From: CAZRCZ01 sp964598765
GTDB taxonomy: Bacteria > Sumerlaeota > Sumerlaeia > MVZB01 > JAJFLK01
NCBI GenBank assembly: GCA_964598765.1
Contig: CAZRCZ010000029.1
Span: 1 to 44,822 of the forward strand
DNA length: 44,822 bases
Direction: 5' to 3'
Below are positions 25,069-33,192 of the stretch, one piece after another. The notes beneath the pieces are model-generated. The model had not been told where the DNA came from. It did not search any database and saw only the letters and a program-made list of their open reading frames with translations. Numbering within the stretch: position 1 is the stretch's first letter; every line of letters begins with the position of its first letter. Both the position numbers and the translations under genes were made by a program.

Positions 25069-26523
25069 ATGACCGGACAAACCCCTCACCAACTCTGCTT
25101 TCAAAGCGCGCGGGATTTGAGCGCGTTGTTGCGCGCGCGGAAAATCTCCGCCATTGAGTTGGCCGAAATCTTTTTGTCGGCCATCGCAAAATCCAACGGA
25201 CCCCTCAACGCCGTCGTCACGATGGACGCCGAATTCACGCTTGCCGAAGCGGCGAAGGCGCAAAAACGAATTCACGCCGGCGACGTTTTCGGGATGCCCC
25301 TCGTCGGCGTTCCGTTCCTCGCCAAGGATTTGGACGTGACGGCGGGATTGCGGACGACGTTCGGCAGTCTCAACAACCGCGATTACGTTCCGCGATGGGA
25401 CATGTTTCACATCGCGCGCTTGAAGGAATCCGGTTGCGTTTTGCTCGGCAAGACGAACACGCCCGAAGACGGAACGATTCCCAATACTTATAATGACGTG
25501 TTCGGGCCGACGCGCAACCCGTGGAATTTGGAGCGTTGCGCGGGAGGATCGTCGGGAGGATCGGCTTCGGCGGTCGCGGCCGGATTGACTCCGCTGGCGA
25601 CGGGATCCGATGGCGCGGGTTCGATCCGGCTCCCTGCGTCCTTCAACGGCGTGTTCGGAATCAAGCCGACGTTCGGTTTGATCCCGTTCGGTCCCAAGGG
25701 AATCGGCGTGATGAACACGATCGGTCATTTGGGACCGATGACGCGGTCGTCGGCGGACGCGGCGGCGATGCTCGACGCGATGGTGGGTGGGGACGAGCGG
25801 GACCGCGCAAGCCTCCCCGCGCCGCATGGATTCTTAGCCGCGTTGGATGAACCGTTTGAAATGGGTCGAGTCGCTTATTCCGCGGATTTGGGTTACGCGC
25901 CCGTGAAGGATGAAGTGCGCGAATTATTTTTCTCCGCGATTGAAAAACTCCGCAAAGCCGGTTGGCCGCTGGAAGAGGCGCGTCCCGCGCTCGATGCTCC
26001 GGAAAAGGGAAGCCAACGCGCCATTGAGGTTTTGGTCGCGGTCGAATGGGGAACGATCCCGATGAAACTTGAAAGTCAGAACCCGGAGGCTTATGCGCGA
26101 CAGACGAAAGAGGTCCGCCAACTGGCCGAGTTTCGCAAGACCCTGACGCTCGAAGATCTTTGGAAAGCTTATGAGGTTCGCAAGGGCTTTTGCATTGCGA
26201 TGGGAAGGTTTTTCGAAGATTACGATCTTCTCTTGACGCCAACTCTGACGCGCTCCGCGTTTGAATTGGATCGGCCTTGGCCGATGAAAGGAAATTCGCC
26301 GCTGGAGGAAGATCGAGATCTGAATTCTCTCCTGTTCCCTTTCAATCTGACCGGCGATCCGGCGTGCAGTCTTCCCATTGGTTTGACGAAGGATGGGTTG
26401 CCGGTCGGAGTTCAGATCGTCGGTCCGCGCCATCAGGACGCGCTGGTGCTCCGCGCCGCGCGCGCTTGCGAAGAATCGTGTGATTTCATTGCGCGGCGTC
26501 CGCCCTTCAGCGTCTCGGCTTGA
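25069..26523 (+). CDS. Amidase signature family enzyme
   Basis: This is a 484-residue amidase (GatA/AmiE-type signature), hydrolysing an amide to acid and ammonia. The catalytic triad regions are all present: the Lys in VPFLAKDLDV, the cis-Ser in RCAGGSSGGSASA, and the nucleophilic Ser in GSDGAGSIRLPAS. The length is normal. A GatA role in the Glu-tRNA(Gln) amidotransferase is unlikely because gatB and gatC are not adjacent. The real substrate could be an aromatic or aliphatic amide or a cleavage product of the neighbouring catabolic route. The ATG at 25069 has only a weak GGAG 13 nt upstream. Confidence 0.85.
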   Translation: MTGQTPHQLCFQSARDLSALLRARKISAIELAEIFLSAIAKSNGPLNAVVTMDAEFTLAEAAKAQKRIHAGDVFGMPLVGVPFLAKDLDVTAGLRTTFGSLNNRDYVPRWDMFHIARLKESGCVLLGKTNTPEDGTIPNTYNDVFGPTRNPWNLERCAGGSSGGSASAVAAGLTPLATGSDGAGSIRLPASFNGVFGIKPTFGLIPFGPKGIGVMNTIGHLGPMTRSSADAAAMLDAMVGGDERDRASLPAPHGFLAALDEPFEMGRVAYSADLGYAPVKDEVRELFFSAIEKLRKAGWPLEEARPALDAPEKGSQRAIEVLVAVEWGTIPMKLESQNPEAYARQTKEVRQLAEFRKTLTLEDLWKAYEVRKGFCIAMGRFFEDYDLLLTPTLTRSAFELDRPWPMKGNSPLEEDRDLNSLLFPFNLTGDPACSLPIGLTKDGLPVGVQIVGPRHQDALVLRAARACEESCDFIARRPPFSVSA

Positions 26524-26552
26524 ACAGACTCACGGGATTTCATGGAAATCCA

Positions 26553-26581
26553 TTGCGCCTCCCGGCGGGGGCGATTATTCT
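26553..26581 (+). promoter_or_regulatory. Candidate sigma70-type promoter of the tRNA-Pro gene
   Basis: TTGCGC (26553-26558), a 17-nt spacer and TATTCT (26576-26581) lie 15 nt before the tRNA 5' end. Each box is only a partial match to consensus, so this is a weak call supported mainly by position. Confidence 0.3.
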
Positions 26582-26596
26582 ATGGGTTGAATGGAT

Positions 26597-26673
<77 letters not shown>

Positions 26674-26688
26674 TTTACGTTTCGATCC

Positions 26689-26730
26689 GCAGACCCGTAA
26701 CTCCGCTGAGTTCAGGTTCCTGCGGTTTTT
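26689..26730 (+). terminator. Possible intrinsic terminator after tRNA-Pro
   Basis: CCGCAG (26689-26694) pairs with CTGCGG (26720-26725), followed by TTTTT (26726-26730). The loop holds a smaller AACTC-CGCT-GAGTT hairpin. It lies 15 nt after the tRNA CCA. Confidence 0.4.
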
Positions 26731-26919
26731 CTCGCCGTCGCCAGAGAAGCAATCCTTCATCCCCGAGCCAACCGGGAAGGAAAACCATCTTGGTTCCTCA
26801 ACGGAGTGTTGATGGATCGGGCGCAGGTTGAGCGCTTGGCGTTGTGTCCGGGAAGCTACGAGCTTCGTTGCGCCGACGCGCGGGGCAACGCCGACGGCGC
26901 GCGTTTTGAGGTGAAATAG
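26710..26919 (+). pseudogene. Probable remnant of a penicillin-binding protein 1C C-terminal tail
   Basis: One frame, open from 26710 to a TAG at 26917-26919, ends with REGKPSWFLNGVLMDRAQ, then VERLALCPGSYELRC, then ADARGNADGARFEVK. This resembles the last domain of PbpC (PBP1C, BiPBP_C), where LYWHLDG..., LAPGRHTLTLVDA.GN and a final FxV end the protein. No transglycosylase or transpeptidase part exists upstream; a TGA stop and the tRNA gene lie there. It is therefore a decayed fragment, or a chance of composition. An in-frame ATG at 26812 would give only 35 residues. The assignment rests on a short stretch. Confidence 0.4.
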
Positions 26920-26945
26920 CTTCGATCAGAGATGTCACTGTGGCT

Positions 26946-27187
26946 GGGCAGGACGGGGCAGGACGGGGACGTGAACCGTATTGGTAATTCAAAAAAAGAT
27001 CCCGTTGCGGAGCGCGCGCCATCGCGGGTCGGCTCTCCAGAGCCGCCATTTCAATTTCGCCAGCCTTGTCGGGTCTGGATCCCCGACCTACAAGCGGGGA
27101 AATCGGGAGAGGCGACATGCTTTGATTGCATTTCCCAATCCGTAAAATTCGCGTCCATCCGTGTCCCATCAATTGGACACGGATTTG
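26946..27187. repeat. Cluster of tandem and inverted repeats between tRNA region and antitoxin gene
   Basis: Elements seen: a 10-bp tandem GGGCAGGACG (26946-26968, about 2.3 copies); a GGCTCTCCAGAGCC palindrome (27031-27044); GTCGGGTCTGGATCCCCGAC (27068-27087) with GTCGGG/CCCGAC arms; and ATCCGTGTCC/GGACACGGAT arms (27157-27166 and 27175-27184). The last is the common CATCCGTGT-type repeat. The whole 26920-27294 spacer otherwise has no recognisable gene. Confidence 0.7.
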
Positions 27188-27294
27188 ACGGATGAACACG
27201 GATCGGCGACGAGCGCGTTCGCGCGAAAAACCAAGGGAAATCTCGACTCTTCGCATGGTTTTGATGTATTCAGAATTGAACACAGGAACGCTCA

Positions 27295-27477
27295 ATGAAC
27301 AATCAAAGCGTCGGCATTGATTCCAAATCGCACGGTTTGCTCCGGCAGATCGCCCGGCGCCAACGGCGGACGATGCAAGCCGCGCTCGGCGAAGCCGTTG
27401 AAACCTATCGCCGCAAGCTGATCGCGGAGCAAACGAACAAGGTTTACTCAAAATTGAAGGGCAATCCGATTCGATGA
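27295..27477 (+). CDS. Orphan antitoxin-like protein of MazE/RHH-type
   Basis: This is a 60-residue protein starting MNNQSVGIDSKSHGLLRQIA. The pattern RQRRTMQAALGEAVETYRRK followed by TNKVYSKLKGNP closely matches small antitoxins with RSMQEVLDEAVEEYRR...ANAAYAALRADP, which usually precede a MazF- or Doc-type toxin. The ATG has AGGAA 7 nt upstream. No toxin follows: after the stop come only five codon-like residues (ATGATACCAAGGGG, MIPRG) and then a stop. A deleted toxin is therefore possible. An antitoxin role is inferred from the pattern only. Confidence 0.5.
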   Translation: MNNQSVGIDSKSHGLLRQIARRQRRTMQAALGEAVETYRRKLIAEQTNKVYSKLKGNPIR

Positions 27478-27556
27478 TACCAAGGGGTTTAACGCGGTGA
27501 ATTTGCGGGAGGATACTCACCGGTTGAAATTCGGTCCCCTGAGGAGGTTGTCTAAC

Positions 27557-27799
27557 ATGCGAAAGTCCAAAAGGTTCGATTGCGTCCAAATGAAAAACAC
27601 GATACGGGCGGAACTGGCGCGCGATCATCGGGGATTGACCGACGATGAAATTCGCGCCCAAATGTCCCGCAAACTGCTTGCGTCAAATCATCCCATCGCT
27701 CAACTGTGGCGCCGATTAGCCAAGTCGTCGCAAGGCGGAGGAAGAGGCTTGGGAAAACTACGGCGAGAACAATCAATCGTTAAAAGCGCTTGGAAGTGA
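27557..27799 (+). CDS. Small hypothetical protein, antitoxin-like context
   Basis: This is an 80-residue protein from the ATG at 27557, with GAGGAGGT 8 nt upstream. It opens MRKSKRFDCVQMKNTIRAEL, a pattern (KxFDCVxMK) I associate with small proteins found near toxin-antitoxin loci. Its function is unknown and there is no partner in the window. The C-terminus is basic. The next gene, an acyl-CoA dehydrogenase, starts 5 nt later, so they may share a transcript. Confidence 0.5.
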   Translation: MRKSKRFDCVQMKNTIRAELARDHRGLTDDEIRAQMSRKLLASNHPIAQLWRRLAKSSQGGGRGLGKLRREQSIVKSAWK

Positions 27800-27804
27800 G
27801 GCCA

Positions 27805-28953
27805 ATGAAACGAACCCTATTCAAAGAAGAACACAACATTTTCCGCGAGGCGTTTGACAAGTTCCTCGCGCAGGAAGTCGTTCCCCACTATGAGGAATGG
27901 GAAGAGGAGGGATGCGTCAGCCGCGACCTCTGGCGTAAGGCGGGACAGCAGGGATTCCTCTGTCCATGGGCGGATGAAAAATACGGCGGCTCGGGCGCCG
28001 ATTTTCTTTACTCGGTCGTGATGATCGAGTCGCTCTCCCGCGCGCGCGGCGTCGGCTTTTCGCTAGGACTCCACAACGACATCGTCGGACCCTACATTGA
28101 CCGGATCGCCAACGAGGAGCAAAAACAACGCTGGCTTCCCGGTTGCGTCAGCGGCGAGAAAGTTCTCGCCGTCGCCATGAGCGAACCGGCGGTCGGCTCG
28201 AATCTGGCCGGCATCAAGACCACCGCCCTGCGGGACGGCGATCACTACGTCGTCAACGGACAAAAAACTTTCATCACCAATGGCCAACTTTGCGATTTGG
28301 TGATCGTCGCCTGCAAGACCGATCCAAACGCGAAACCGCCGCACAAAGGGCTTAGTCTCATCGTCGTCGAGGACGGGATGCCCGGTTTTCGCAAGGGGAT
28401 CAAGCTTGCCAAGATCGGGCGCAAGGCGTCGGACACGTCGGAATTGTGGTTCGAGAACTGCCGCGTTCCCGCCGCGAATCTTCTCGGCAAGGAGGGGGAC
28501 GGGTTTTATCTCCTCATGCACAATCTCCAGCAGGAGCGGCTCGTCTGCGCCATCGGCTCGATGGCCGAGGCGGAATGGGCGCTCGACATGACCGTCCGCT
28601 ACGTCAAGGAACGCGAGGTTTTCGGCAAACCGCTGGCGTCGTATCAGAACACGCAATTCGAGCTGGCGGAAATGGCGACCGAGGTGGAGATCGGCAGAGC
28701 GTTTCTGGACCGCCTCATCGCCGAGCACATGAACAAGACTTCGATTGACATGGAAACCTCGATGGCGAAATGGTGGATCACCGACATGAACTTCCGCGTC
28801 GCCAACCGGTGTCTCCAACTCTTCGGCGGCTACGGCTACATGACCGAATATCCGATCTCCCGCGCGTTCGTGGATTTCCGGGTCGAATCCATCTTCGCCG
28901 GGTCGAACGAGATCATGAAGACGATTATTGCGAAGAGGTTGGGGTTAACGTAA
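27805..28953 (+). CDS. Acyl-CoA dehydrogenase
   Basis: This is a 382-residue FAD-dependent acyl-CoA dehydrogenase that forms the trans-2-enoyl-CoA in beta-oxidation or branched-chain catabolism. Family features include the FAD/substrate loop AVAMSEPAVGSNLAGIKTTA, VVNGQKTFITNG, RKASDTSELWFENCRVP, and the C-terminal LQLFGGYGYMTEYPISRAFVDFRV followed by IFAGSNEIMKTIIAKRLGL. The catalytic Glu is probably in NLQQERLVCAI, the position used by isovaleryl- and long-chain enzymes, because the EGT-type Glu of MCAD is replaced by AGS. The ATG at 27805 is preferred over a TTG at 27790. Confidence 0.9.
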   Translation: MKRTLFKEEHNIFREAFDKFLAQEVVPHYEEWEEEGCVSRDLWRKAGQQGFLCPWADEKYGGSGADFLYSVVMIESLSRARGVGFSLGLHNDIVGPYIDRIANEEQKQRWLPGCVSGEKVLAVAMSEPAVGSNLAGIKTTALRDGDHYVVNGQKTFITNGQLCDLVIVACKTDPNAKPPHKGLSLIVVEDGMPGFRKGIKLAKIGRKASDTSELWFENCRVPAANLLGKEGDGFYLLMHNLQQERLVCAIGSMAEAEWALDMTVRYVKEREVFGKPLASYQNTQFELAEMATEVEIGRAFLDRLIAEHMNKTSIDMETSMAKWWITDMNFRVANRCLQLFGGYGYMTEYPISRAFVDFRVESIFAGSNEIMKTIIAKRLGLT

Positions 28954-28971
28954 AAACGGGGGAAACCTCCC

Positions 28972-29193
28972 ATGAAGGATTACCACATCAACGTCTTTTA
29001 CAGCGAAGAAGATGGACGCTACGTTGCCGACATTCCCGATCCCATGTTATGTTCGGCCTTCGGCGCAACGCCCGAGGAAGCCATCCACGAAGCATTGACG
29101 GCCAAGGAAGCTTGGCTGGAAACCGCGCGAGCTTCGGGCAAGCCGATCCCCGAACCGACGTGTCGATCCGTGATTTATCAAGCGGCTTCATGA
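28972..29193 (+). CDS. HicB-like antitoxin without a HicA partner
   Basis: This is a 73-residue protein of the HicB type: YHINVFYSEEDGRYVADIPD, followed by FGATPEEAIHEALTAKEAWLE and GKPIPEP. The ATG at 28972 follows the acyl-CoA dehydrogenase by 18 nt. No hicA-type toxin is adjacent. A DUF4268-like nuclease gene begins 38 nt downstream on the same strand. Together with that gene it interrupts the acyl-CoA dehydrogenase and CoA transferase pair. Confidence 0.78.
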   Translation: MKDYHINVFYSEEDGRYVADIPDPMLCSAFGATPEEAIHEALTAKEAWLETARASGKPIPEPTCRSVIYQAAS

Positions 29194-29231
29194 CTCAAAA
29201 TTGTTGAATTAGTCCATCGAGAAGGGTTTTT

Positions 29232-30176
29232 GTGCGCAATCCTACCGACATCGCCAGAATCGAAAAGGTTGAGTTACGCGAGATATGGGAGAACGAGGCG
29301 TATGACTTCACCGTCTGGCTCGAGGAAAACATTGATTATCTGAACGAAGTGCTTGATCTGGACCTTTCGGTAATCGAGCGCGAAAGGGCGGCAGGCACTT
29401 TTTCGGTGGATCTTTTCTGCGAAGATCGTAATGGAGAAAAAGGAATTATCGAAAATCAGCTCGGTAAAAGCGATCACGATCATCTGGGGAAGCTGATAAC
29501 CTACGGTTCGGTGCTCGAAGCTAAAACCATTATTTGGATTGTCGCGGATGCGCGTCCCGAACACGTAAGAGCCGTGACGTGGCTCAACGAAGACACGTCG
29601 GCATCATTCTATCTCGTCAAACTGGAGGCCGTCAGAATCAACGGATCGCATCCCGCGCCGCTGATGACCTTGATTGTCGGACCGAGCGCCGAAATCAAAG
29701 GCGCAGGCGCTGAAAAACGCGCGATTGAGGAGCAGTCCTCAAATAAGTTCCAGTTTTGGGATGGTTTTTTGAGCTATACCACAGGGAAGACTCCGCTATT
29801 TGCAAATGTTTCTCCATCAAACAACACTTGGATTCAAACAGGCGCCGGTTTGAGCTACCTATATTTCATGTGCGAAGTTGGAAGAAAAGGCGTTTCCATC
29901 GGACTATACATTGATACGAGTGACGCCAATCAAAACAATAAATACTTCGATCAATTATTCTCCTCGAAGTCGGAGATCGAAAAGGCGCTGGGGACGGATC
30001 TGGAATGGATGAGACTTGACCATCGCAAGGCTTGTCGAATTCGACGAATGCTCGACATCCAAGCATACAAAGATCCGCCAGAAGATTGGCCCGCAAATTT
30101 CAAAATTATGATTGACGCGATGATCCCGTTCGAGAAGGTTATGTCTCCTTATATCCGCCGATTAAAGCGCACCTAA
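29232..30176 (+). CDS. DUF4268 domain protein with PD-(D/E)XK-like nuclease fold
   Basis: This is a 314-residue protein from a GTG start with GAGAAGGG nearby. The N-terminal half contains FSVDLFCEDRNGEKGIIENQ, with Asp60, Glu74 and Gln76, the D-(x)n-E-x-Q variant of the PD-(D/E)XK core. This is followed by DHLGKLITYGSVLEAKTIIWI, as in restriction-like families. The C-terminal half fits DUF4268 (FQFWDGFLSYTT..., aromatic- and charge-rich). Loss of the catalytic Lys in favour of Gln is known in some active families, so inactivity cannot be assumed. A DNA-targeting defence role is inferred. It is linked to the upstream orphan HicB gene. Confidence 0.62.
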   Translation: MRNPTDIARIEKVELREIWENEAYDFTVWLEENIDYLNEVLDLDLSVIERERAAGTFSVDLFCEDRNGEKGIIENQLGKSDHDHLGKLITYGSVLEAKTIIWIVADARPEHVRAVTWLNEDTSASFYLVKLEAVRINGSHPAPLMTLIVGPSAEIKGAGAEKRAIEEQSSNKFQFWDGFLSYTTGKTPLFANVSPSNNTWIQTGAGLSYLYFMCEVGRKGVSIGLYIDTSDANQNNKYFDQLFSSKSEIEKALGTDLEWMRLDHRKACRIRRMLDIQAYKDPPEDWPANFKIMIDAMIPFEKVMSPYIRRLKRT

Positions 30177-30198
30177 GCCTCGAAAGGAAAAATTCGTT

Positions 30199-31383
30199 AT
30201 GCCCGGACCCCTCAACGGACTCAAAATCCTCGACTTCTCCACGCTTCTTCCCGGCCCTTACGGGACGATGATGTTCGCCGATTTGGGCGCGGAGGTGACG
30301 CGTGTCGTCGCGCCGGGACCATCGAGTCTGCGCCCCGAAATGCCCGGCGGCGAACCCAACCCGCTTGATCTCCTGCTCAACCGCAACAAGCGGAGCGTGA
30401 CGGTCAACATGAAGGACGAATCCAGCCGCGAAATCATCCGACGGCTGATTGAACGCAACGACGCGCTGGTCGAGCAATTCCGCCCGGGCGTCATGCAACG
30501 GCTCGGCTGGGATTATCCCGCCGCCAAAGCCGTGAATCCCAAGATCATCTACTGCTCGCTCACCGGCTACGGACAAAACGGACCCTACAAGGACCGCGCC
30601 GGACACGACCTCAATTACCTCGCCATGTCGGGCATCATGTCCTACACGGGCAAAAAGGAAATCGGCCCCTCCCCCTGCGGCATTCAAATCGCCGATCTTT
30701 GCGCGGGGTCTTACAATTTGGTCGTCGGCCTCTTGGCCGCGCTCTATCACCGCCAACAAATCGGCGAGGGGCAACACATTGACGTGGCGATGCTCGATGG
30801 CTCCATCGCGCTGAACGCCATTTCCGGCGCGACGTTTCTGCGCTACGGCGTCGTTCCGGGGCTGGAGACCGAACTTCTGAACGGCGGAACGCTCTATGAC
30901 ATTTACAAAACGAAAGACGGAAAATTCCTAAGCGCCGGCGGTTTGGAGCCGAAATTCTTGTTTGATTTTCTCAAGGCGCTCAATCGCCCCGACCTCGCGC
31001 CGACCCCCGGAACTTCCATGTATGCCATTCCGAACAAAGCCGAGGCGAAAAAAATCGTCACGGAATTGATCGCGCAAAAGACGCTGGAGGAATGGACTAA
31101 ACTTTTCGCCGATTACGACGCCTGCGTCGAACCGGTGCTCGATCTCAAGGAGATGAGCGAGCATCCGCAAACCAAGGCGCGCGAGATGATCGTCGAGGTC
31201 AACAACAATCGCGGCGGCAAAGTCCGCCAGATCGCCCATCCGATCAAATTCTCCTCGACCCCGCCCCGCTACGACCACGCGGGCAAACCCGCCGGCGCGG
31301 AGAACGACGTCATCCTGCGCGAGATTGGTTTTTCAGAGGAGGAAATCGGGCAAATGCGCGACAAGGGAACGATTGGGAAATAA
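30199..31383 (+). CDS. CaiB/BaiF-family (family III) CoA transferase
   Basis: This is a 394-residue family III CoA transferase that moves CoA between carboxylic acids. It shows MPGPLNGLKILDFSTLLPGPYGTMMFADLGAEV, the conserved catalytic Asp in RAGHDLNYLAMSG, and LDGSIALNAIS plus YACVEPVLDLKEM-type C-terminal segments. The length is normal for the family. The gene follows the DUF4268 gene by 22 nt and is upstream of the BMC shell gene. With the acyl-CoA dehydrogenase it suggests acyl-CoA catabolism. The acid substrate is not known. Confidence 0.88.
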   Translation: MPGPLNGLKILDFSTLLPGPYGTMMFADLGAEVTRVVAPGPSSLRPEMPGGEPNPLDLLLNRNKRSVTVNMKDESSREIIRRLIERNDALVEQFRPGVMQRLGWDYPAAKAVNPKIIYCSLTGYGQNGPYKDRAGHDLNYLAMSGIMSYTGKKEIGPSPCGIQIADLCAGSYNLVVGLLAALYHRQQIGEGQHIDVAMLDGSIALNAISGATFLRYGVVPGLETELLNGGTLYDIYKTKDGKFLSAGGLEPKFLFDFLKALNRPDLAPTPGTSMYAIPNKAEAKKIVTELIAQKTLEEWTKLFADYDACVEPVLDLKEMSEHPQTKAREMIVEVNNNRGGKVRQIAHPIKFSSTPPRYDHAGKPAGAENDVILREIGFSEEEIGQMRDKGTIGK

Positions 31384-31435
31384 AGATTCGCCGATGGATG
31401 CGATCATCCCTGAAAAGACCAACGACAACTTTTCC

Positions 31436-31465
31436 TTGAGTATGACGCAAAAGATTCGGTATAAA
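31436..31465 (+). promoter_or_regulatory. Candidate sigma70-type promoter upstream of the BMC gene
   Basis: TTGAGT (31436-31441), an 18-nt spacer and TATAAA (31460-31465, 5 of 6) lie in the 199-nt gap before the shell protein gene. This would give a leader of about 110 nt. It suggests separate transcription of the BMC gene from the CoA transferase. Confidence 0.38.
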
Positions 31466-31582
31466 CCCACGCATGGAAATTCTGGAAAGGGATCCGGAAT
31501 GGCCGCGCGGCGCCGGGGATTCCTCGCCAACTCAGGTCGGGTCGCCGATTGAGATGATTTAACCCATAGGAAGGTTCGAACG

Positions 31583-31867
31583 ATGAAACTGGCTCTTGGC
31601 ATGATTGAAACCCGGGGATTGCTCCCCGCCATCGAGGCGGCGGACGCCAGCCTCAAGGCGGCCAACGTGACGCTCAGCAACATTGAAAAGGTCGGCGGCG
31701 GACTCGTCACGATCATGTTGCGCGGCGACGTCGCGGCGGTCAAGGCCGCCACCGACGCCGGAGCCTCGGCGGCGCGCAAGGTCGGCGAATTGCTCTCGGT
31801 CCACGTCATCCCCAGCCCGCACGAAAGTTTGGAAGGAACGTTCATCGGCGGCGGGAAGGGCGCGTGA
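31583..31867 (+). CDS. Bacterial microcompartment BMC-H shell protein (PduA/EutM/CcmK type), single copy
   Basis: This is a 94-residue single-BMC-domain hexamer-type shell protein. The family pattern is clear: ALGMIETRGLLPAIEAADASL, the pore region EKVGGGLVTIMLRGDVAAVK, TDAGASAARKVGEL, and VHVIPSPHESLE. Relative to PduA's KIGSGL, the pore loop here is KVGGGL, giving a glycine at the usual Ser position. It has an AGGAAGG Shine-Dalgarno 7 nt upstream. No other BMC-T, BMC-P or encapsulated enzyme gene such as an aldehyde dehydrogenase or phosphotransacylase is visible in the window. A hairpin ending the unit lies at 31941-31973. Confidence 0.9.
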   Translation: MKLALGMIETRGLLPAIEAADASLKAANVTLSNIEKVGGGLVTIMLRGDVAAVKAATDAGASAARKVGELLSVHVIPSPHESLEGTFIGGGKGA

Positions 31868-31895
31868 GCGGAGAAATCTCTTGGCTCGAGTGCCA

Positions 31896-31928
31896 GAGCA
31901 AGAGTAAGAGCAAGATTAAGATTACGAA
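31896..31928 (+). repeat. GAGCAAGAGTAAGAGCAAG/GATTAAGATTACG tract after BMC gene
   Basis: This is a third copy of the tract seen after rbfA and lepA, in the same direction as the upstream gene. It begins 29 nt after the BMC stop codon and runs into GATTAAGATTACGAA. Confidence 0.7.
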
Positions 31929-31940
31929 TTCAAGGATGTG

Positions 31941-31973
31941 ATGGCAGTCCTCCAAAAACAGGACTGCCATTTT
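31941..31973 (+). terminator. Hairpin with T-run after BMC gene
   Basis: ATGGCAGTCCT (31941-31951) pairs perfectly with AGGACTGCCAT (31960-31970) around an 8-nt loop CCAAAAAC, followed by TTTTC. This could end transcription of the BMC gene. It is also a known kind of dispersed palindrome, so terminator function is not certain. Confidence 0.55.
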
Positions 31974-31989
31974 CATATACGGGAGTAGC

Positions 31990-33180
31990 ATGAGTCTGAA
32001 AATCAACGCCAAAATCCGGCGCGTCGCCGAATCCACGACGCTGGCCATGACCGCCCGCGCCAAGGCGATGAAGGCGCAGGGGATCAACGTCATCGGATTC
32101 GCGGCGGGTGAACCCGATTTCGACACGCCGGAGGTCGTCCGCAAACGCGCCATCGCCGACATCGAATCGGGCGTCACGCGCTACACGGAATCCTCCGGCA
32201 CGCTGGAACTCCGCAAGACGATCTGCGCGAAACTCAAACGCGAAAACAATTTGGACTACGCGCCGGAGCAGGTGATCGTTTCCTGCGGCGGCAAACACAC
32301 GCTTTACAACATCTTCGAGACGATGCTCGAAGCGGGCGATGAAGTGATCGTGCCGATTCCGTATTGGCTCACCTATCCGGAACAGATTCACATGGCGGGC
32401 GGCGAGTGCATTTACATTCCGACGAGCGCGGAGAGCAATTACAAGATCACGCCCGCTCAACTCGACAAGGCAATTACAAAAAAGACCCTAGCGTTTCTCT
32501 TCAATTCTCCCTCCAATCCGAGCGGCATGGTCTATACGCCGGACGAAATCCGCGCGCTCGCGGCGGTCTTGGAGCGGCATCCTCATGTTGCGGTGATCAG
32601 CGACGAGATCTACGAACGTCTGCTATACGGCGGAATGACGCACCTGAGCTTTGCCGCCGCGTCCCCGGCGATGAAGGAGCGGACTCTCACGGTCAACAGC
32701 ATGAGCAAAACCTACGCGATGACCGGTTGGCGGATCGGCTACTGCGCGGGCGCGTCCGATTTCGTTCAGGCGATGGGGCGGATGCAGAGTCACTCGACTT
32801 CCAATCCGACGACGTTTTGCCAGTCCGCCTCGATTGCGGCCTTAAACGAAGCCGAAGCGGACGTGGAGAAAATGAGGCGGTCCTTCGACGAGCGGCGCAA
32901 GGACATGCTGGCGCGCGTCCGCGCGATTCCGGGCGTTCGTTGTCCCGAACCGCTCGGCGCGTTTTACGTTTTCGCCGACGTGGGGGACCTCTATCCAACG
33001 GCCAAGGTCCGCGGTTCAATGGAGTTTTGCGACCGCTTGCTGAATGAAGCGCAGGTGGTTTGCGTTCCGGGCGAGCCGTTCGGCGACGACCGCTCGATCC
33101 GGCTTTCCTATGCGATTGCGCCCAAGGCCATCGCCGAGGGATTGGACCGCATCGCGGCGTTCGTGAAAAAATTGGGTTGA
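31990..33180 (+). CDS. Class I/II aminotransferase, aspartate aminotransferase-like
   Basis: This is a 396-residue PLP-dependent fold-type-I aminotransferase. Visible are GFAAGEPDFDTPEVV, PYWLTYPEQIH, the NSPSNPSGMVYTPDEI cofactor/substrate loop, and the PLP Lys in VNSMSKTYAMTGWRIGY. The C-terminal R of DRSIRLSYAIAPK is the expected carboxylate-binding region. This is the subgroup Ib aspartate/prephenate aminotransferase type. The ATG has GGGAG 5 nt upstream. The next gene, AguB-like, begins 12 nt after the stop. It may be cotranscribed with the polyamine genes, but their metabolic link is unclear. Confidence 0.88.
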   Translation: MSLKINAKIRRVAESTTLAMTARAKAMKAQGINVIGFAAGEPDFDTPEVVRKRAIADIESGVTRYTESSGTLELRKTICAKLKRENNLDYAPEQVIVSCGGKHTLYNIFETMLEAGDEVIVPIPYWLTYPEQIHMAGGECIYIPTSAESNYKITPAQLDKAITKKTLAFLFNSPSNPSGMVYTPDEIRALAAVLERHPHVAVISDEIYERLLYGGMTHLSFAAASPAMKERTLTVNSMSKTYAMTGWRIGYCAGASDFVQAMGRMQSHSTSNPTTFCQSASIAALNEAEADVEKMRRSFDERRKDMLARVRAIPGVRCPEPLGAFYVFADVGDLYPTAKVRGSMEFCDRLLNEAQVVCVPGEPFGDDRSIRLSYAIAPKAIAEGLDRIAAFVKKLG

Positions 33181-33192
33181 GGATGGTCTTTC

